From Leucaena leucocephala (taxonomy: Eukaryota; Streptophyta; Magnoliopsida; Fabales; Fabaceae): a stretch of 64,000 bases of DNA. Below, in pieces: positions 60,246 to 64,000 of the stretch. The stretch spans positions 689,501 through 753,500 of the forward strand of contig CM073560.1 of assembly GCA_037074615.1 (NCBI GenBank), read 5' to 3'. The position numbers and the translations under genes were made by a program. The notes beneath the pieces are model-generated. The model was given only the letters and a program-made list of their open reading frames with translations. It did no database searches and was not told the origin of the DNA. Numbering within the stretch: position 1 is the first letter of the stretch; each line of letters begins with the position of its first letter.

Positions 60246-62360
60246 TCATGCGGTCCTCAGCGGTGGGGAAACCAATATCACCCCATCTCCCCTTACAAAC
60301 AGGAAAGGAACTATCCTCTTGGTAGTCTGAAATTGGAAGAAAACAAAAATCACAACAGTTTAAATGCTAAACACATTCACTTTCAGTTGCCTTTGTTAAA
60401 CAAGTGACCGTAATGCTTAATGCAGACTGGGGACGGGTGAAATTAACCCAATATGAATAAGATCTGAAGCACATTCTCCACAACGCTCCTTCCTAGTAAG
60501 GACAAACTACTGTCTTGTTGAAACATTTTGAAATTCTAAAGTATACCCGGTTACACTAAGCCAACAGGCATCACTATCTTGCGGAGCCCCTCAGACAAGT
60601 CTATTCCCCACGGGCTTGGTGTACATAAATTGAGCCTACCTTGTAATTTCTCAGACAAAAGTTTTGATAGCAAGCTGCGGCATGGAGTGGCTTGCAGCAG
60701 ATGATGGCTGTGACATTGCAGATTTCAAATGACGTGCACCACTTACTGTGGCATAAGGCACGTACACTGAACCCGCATGAGCCAGGCCTTTATCAACAGC
60801 TTTCTTTACTCACAACCAAAAGAGTTCAAACAAAATTCCTCACAAGACGCCTTATATATCTAAAAGTCAAATGATAAAAGGAAAACTCACCCCTTAAATA
60901 GGTAAAACATGAGAACTACTTAATTGTATGTAATCATAAATGAATATTCATGTCATTGGCATAGCTCATCATGTAAACTACACGAGTTTCAACAAAGAAT
61001 TTCAGTTACCATAGCTAAATCTTCCCCACATTTTTCTGGTCCTTCCTTTTAGCTTTAAAAACCAAATGCATTCTTTTAGGGAACGGGAACGGGAAGGGGA
61101 AGAGAATACATCAAGGCTTACCCTGACAATCTCTTCATATGTCTCATCGTCAATTTCAACAGTAGTAACAACTTCTTCCACATCACCAAGAATCATATTC
61201 AGATGCTGATCATAAGCCTGCACATTGGATTGATATAAAAATAAAACCGGTGTCAAGCCCATGAAATTGAACCCTCCCAAAATACAGGCAAGTAATATAT
61301 TTTGTCCATTCCGACACATAATAAAAGCATTGATGACTAGGAAACTTTTATGCAAGCAACAGATATTTTCTTCGCATGAACATTCTTAATGTAAAACCAA
61401 TTTTCGATTAGAATTCAACTTCCACAGGAAATTGTTGTTAACTATACAACTCTATCAACCCTAGCTGTGTCCGGGAGAATTGTTGGCTATATGGAAAGTG
61501 AACTCATAATTGGAAAGAAATTCAAGGGTTAACAGTGTACCAAGTCTGAAACTGATAAAAACCAACGTTGGCAGAACGCTATGTCATGACCAAGCAGGTA
61601 TAACCGAATTAAATTTCACTTAGGATTTACACACAGCATGTTCAGCACCAACATAGTTTATGCCAAATGAAGAAAGTATAAATACTTTCACCAAAAAGAA
61701 AAGGCAAAAATACGAAGTCCAGACAGCCAGCGTTTGACCAATAGGTAGAATTAGAAATTTCCACTAAAATAGCAAATGTAAACGTCGATGGGCAGAAGCA
61801 TTAAGACTTTAAAAAGTCAAAGATAAATTCATAACACACAATGTACTTCGCAATACAATTCTGTCGTTTCAACAATTTTCATGTAATATATTCAGCAATT
61901 TTATATTTCAAATTGCATGCTATTCACCTTATAATCCATAACCAAAAAAAATATTTCTTACAGACATTAAGAAGGAGGGAACTACAAACTAGAAAACCGC
62001 GAGTAACTCGTATTTTCATTGTCATGAATTGAAACTTAAAATTAGGTTCCGGAAAGCAAAGAGAGAAAGTCCATGAATTCAAGACTTAAAAGGCAATAAC
62101 AACCCTAATCATTAGAGTGTAATCTCATAAATACAGAAAAAGCTCAGAGCAGCGGACGCTAGTTAGAGAATCATGTGCAAGGACATAGGAAACTTAAAAC
62201 AAAAGAAGAAATGGTTCTTCGAAAGAGGAAAAAGAAGGAGTACGTGAAGCTTGCCGCGAAGCTCTCTGTCAGAACGAAGCTTGACGTAGATACGCTCGTC
62301 CAGGCTGAGCCTGATGAGATCCAACGGCTCCTTTACCGCGCTCTCTTCCTCTGTAGCCAT
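60246..62360 (-). CDS. LSM3: Sm-like protein LSM3, 97 aa, three exons
   Basis: Exons: 62360-62244, 61217-61122, 60326-60246 (294 bp). The Sm fold is complete: Sm1 (LDERIYVKLRSDRELRGKLHAYDQHLNMILGD split over exons 1 and 2) and Sm2 (IVPFLFVRGDGVILVSPP, exon 3). The N-terminus MATEEESAVKEPLDLIRLSL, the EIDDETYEEIVR linker and C-terminal PLRTA identify LSM3. It is a subunit of the LSM1-7 ring (cytoplasmic decapping) and the LSM2-8 ring (nuclear U6 snRNA stability). The final exon is small and distant (795-bp intron) and was placed by the Sm2 match. The leader carries a CT microsatellite. Confidence 0.95.
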
Positions 62361-62381
62361 TCTTCCTCAGTGAACCCCTCG

Positions 62382-62385
<4 letters not shown>

Positions 62386-62420
<35 letters not shown>
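62386..62420. repeat. CT/GA microsatellite in LSM3 leader
   Basis: A near-perfect CT dinucleotide run just upstream of the LSM3 ATG (GA on the gene's strand). Pyrimidine/purine runs are common in plant core promoters and leaders. Confidence 0.9.
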
Positions 62421-62425
<5 letters not shown>

Positions 62426-62608
62426 CTGTGTAGAGCAACTCTCCCGCCTGCTCTTAGATTTTGGGGTAAATAAGGGGGCCCAAGGGCCATGCATCACTAG
62501 CCCGAAAATTAGGTATTTTTTCCGCCCACAAAAGGTTGTTGAAACCCCCTCGCTTGTATCCAAAAACAAGTGTTGTTGAAACGACTCGTTTACTGATTAT
62601 AAACCATT

Positions 62609-62790
62609 GATCCAAGTAATCAACGGCTCGATATCACTTAAGTGAGGTCTCAAGTTCGAGCCTTAACGTATATAAAAAATTTCTATTGGAAGACTCACCT
62701 ACTATAACCAGGTATATAACATAGGTCGAATCCAAATATAGTCGGAGTAAAGTTTCGACTAACCGGGTGGATAAAAATAAAATAAATAAA
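62609..62790 (+). mobile_element. tRNA-derived SINE copy
   Basis: The same family as at 1305-1894, on the plus strand: TAATCAACGGCTCGATATC box A region, CAAGTTCGAGCC box B, AGACTCACCTACTATAACC core, and an A-rich AAAATAAAATAAATAAA tail. The target duplication is not clear. Confidence 0.8.
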
Positions 62791-62966
62791 CCCCTCAATT
62801 TTCTGGCACAGCCCAAACTATTCCACTTGTCCAAAAAGCAACTTTATCCGACCCAATCAAGCCAGTCTTACAAAACGAGATTGGGCTGATATTCGGGCCA
62901 AGGGTACGTACGTTTTTTGAAACCATTTTAAGAACCTATGTCCCGTTGAAATGAGATCACAAATCG

Positions 62967-63316
62967 TTGGCTTGGGATCTAGGATTTAAAAAAATTATTC
63001 TTAAATCTGATACTAAGAATATTATAGACATGTTAACAAACTTTAAACCGGATAAATGCAGTTTATTAGTTTTAGAAATACAGAAGCTCATGAATCTTGA
63101 TTGGGAGTTGAAGATTTAGCACATAACTAGAGATCATAACCAACTAGCTGATACTCTGACTAAGGAAGGATTGAGAAATACCTCAGTATTTTATTCATGC
63201 CCTCCTCATTTGAAAGCAATTGAGATTAAAGAGTGTTTGGGATTAAATCCTCTTCTAGTTTAGTTTCATTTAGTTTGGGCGTTTTAGCCCTCTCTTATAT
63301 AAAGAGAGAGAGAGAG
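62967..63316 (+). mobile_element. 5'-truncated LINE with perfect 14-bp target duplication
   Basis: Flanked by GAGATCACAAATCG at 62953-62966 and 63316-63329. The insert encodes the C-terminal part of a LINE RNase H domain in one frame: AWDLGFKKIILKSDTKNI, then one in-frame stop, then HITRDHNQLADTLTKEG and ECLGLNPLLV ending in TAG (63260-63262). It matches the end of ORF2 of the 28298-34374 LINE (HHISRQQNKVADALAKDG, DCLGINPHVN) but is from a different subfamily. The 3' end is a GA run rather than poly(A). Confidence 0.88.
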
Positions 63317-63329
63317 AGATCACAAATCG

Positions 63330-64000
63330 CGACCACAACTTTTTTCTGTAATATGTCTACCGCTTTAGCAATTGACTGATTTATACTGAGCTTTTGAAAT
63401 CAGCATATTTCTCTCCAAAAGTCTTTTTTTAAATAAGATAAGATTCGAATAATAAATATCTCATTTTATAATATAATTGGTGAATCACTATACCAGCTAA
63501 TTTGGATATCACAAAGTTATATAAAACCATATTTTGTCATCTCCTTCAATAAAGTAGAGTGTATTTAATATTAAAGTAAAAGTACACTATATATTTTAAA
63601 TTAATTTTAAAGATACAATTAACACTTTAAAATATTTAAATTATTATAATTTTATTTATTTACTAACAAAAATATAAACTTTTATTTTATACACTCTACA
63701 TAAACTGTTTATTTTAACACATTATTATTTAAAAGACTATATGTATAATATTATTTTTAATAAATTGTACTAAATAAATTATAAAATTTCTCAATTTTTA
63801 TATATGAATTATATATAATATCAATTTTAATATTTACTTAGTACTTTTTTTAAACAATATGGCATATTTAACATTTTAAATAATAATATGTTGAAATAAA
63901 AATCTTATATGACATGCGTCAGATATAAATTTATATTTTTATCGATAAAATAATATAATTCTATTAATTTAAATATTTTAATGTGTTCTTCTCATCTCAA
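63330..64000. other. Right edge, AT-rich
   Basis: Extremely AT-rich sequence with no coding exon, RNA gene or recognisable repeat. Confidence 0.5.

Noticed and set aside
1..64000. CRISPR array, operons or bacterial signals
   Set aside because: Direct repeats here are transposon or segmental copies; genes are eukaryotic with introns.

Overview
The window is nuclear DNA of a dicot plant. Genes are rich in introns with GT-AG (two GC-AG) splice sites, spacers are AT-rich, and there are tRNA-derived SINEs, plant-type LINEs, hAT and PIF/Harbinger DNA transposons. The protein families are angiosperm ones (group I bZIP, P-class PPR, CYP722C-like P450, vacuolar-iron-transporter-like protein). I cannot name the species.

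Layout. 1-6 kb: a miniature transposon end, three SINE copies stacked at one target site, a ZCCHC10-like zinc-knuckle gene, and on the minus strand a decayed bZIP-derived gene. 6.8-11.7 kb: a 4.9-kb PIF/Harbinger element with terminal inverted repeats and a TTA target duplication; its transposase gene is cut short but its Myb/SANT-like gene is intact. 12-23 kb: an intronless PPR gene (+), a nine-exon CYP722C-like P450 gene (-) with a miniature transposon in its last intron, and a four-exon group I bZIP gene (-). 23-34.4 kb is mostly repeats: a MITE, a LINE fossil, a diverged tandem repeat, then a nest in which a hAT element sits in a SINE and a 6.1-kb LINE is inserted at the SINE's own target duplication. 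34.6-36.4 kb: a four-exon gene for a 153-residue coiled-coil protein that shares exon structure with the bZIP gene but has lost the DNA-binding basic region. 39-50 kb: a VTL gene (+), a duplicated broken 3' end of eIF5B, and the complete twelve-exon eIF5B gene (-). 51.8-53.9 kb: a decayed second Harbinger element. 55.9-62.4 kb: cytosolic FBPase (+, twelve exons) converging on LSM3 (-, three exons). 62.6-63.3 kb: a SINE and a 5'-truncated LINE with a perfect 14-bp target duplication.

The cellular genes are independent housekeeping or specialised genes: translation initiation (eIF5B), mRNA decay/splicing (LSM3), sucrose synthesis (FBPase), organelle RNA processing (PPR), iron storage (VTL), hormone or signal metabolism (P450) and transcription (bZIP). 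They are not a pathway cluster. Exon coordinates were set by hand from splice consensus, reading-frame continuity and family similarity; every multi-exon coding sequence listed sums to a multiple of three.

The most unusual observation is the bZIP-derived family: the bZIP gene at 19.5-22.7 kb, the basic-region-less gene at 34.6-36.4 kb and the pseudogene at 5-6 kb. All three have a third exon of exactly 85 bp in the same phase.
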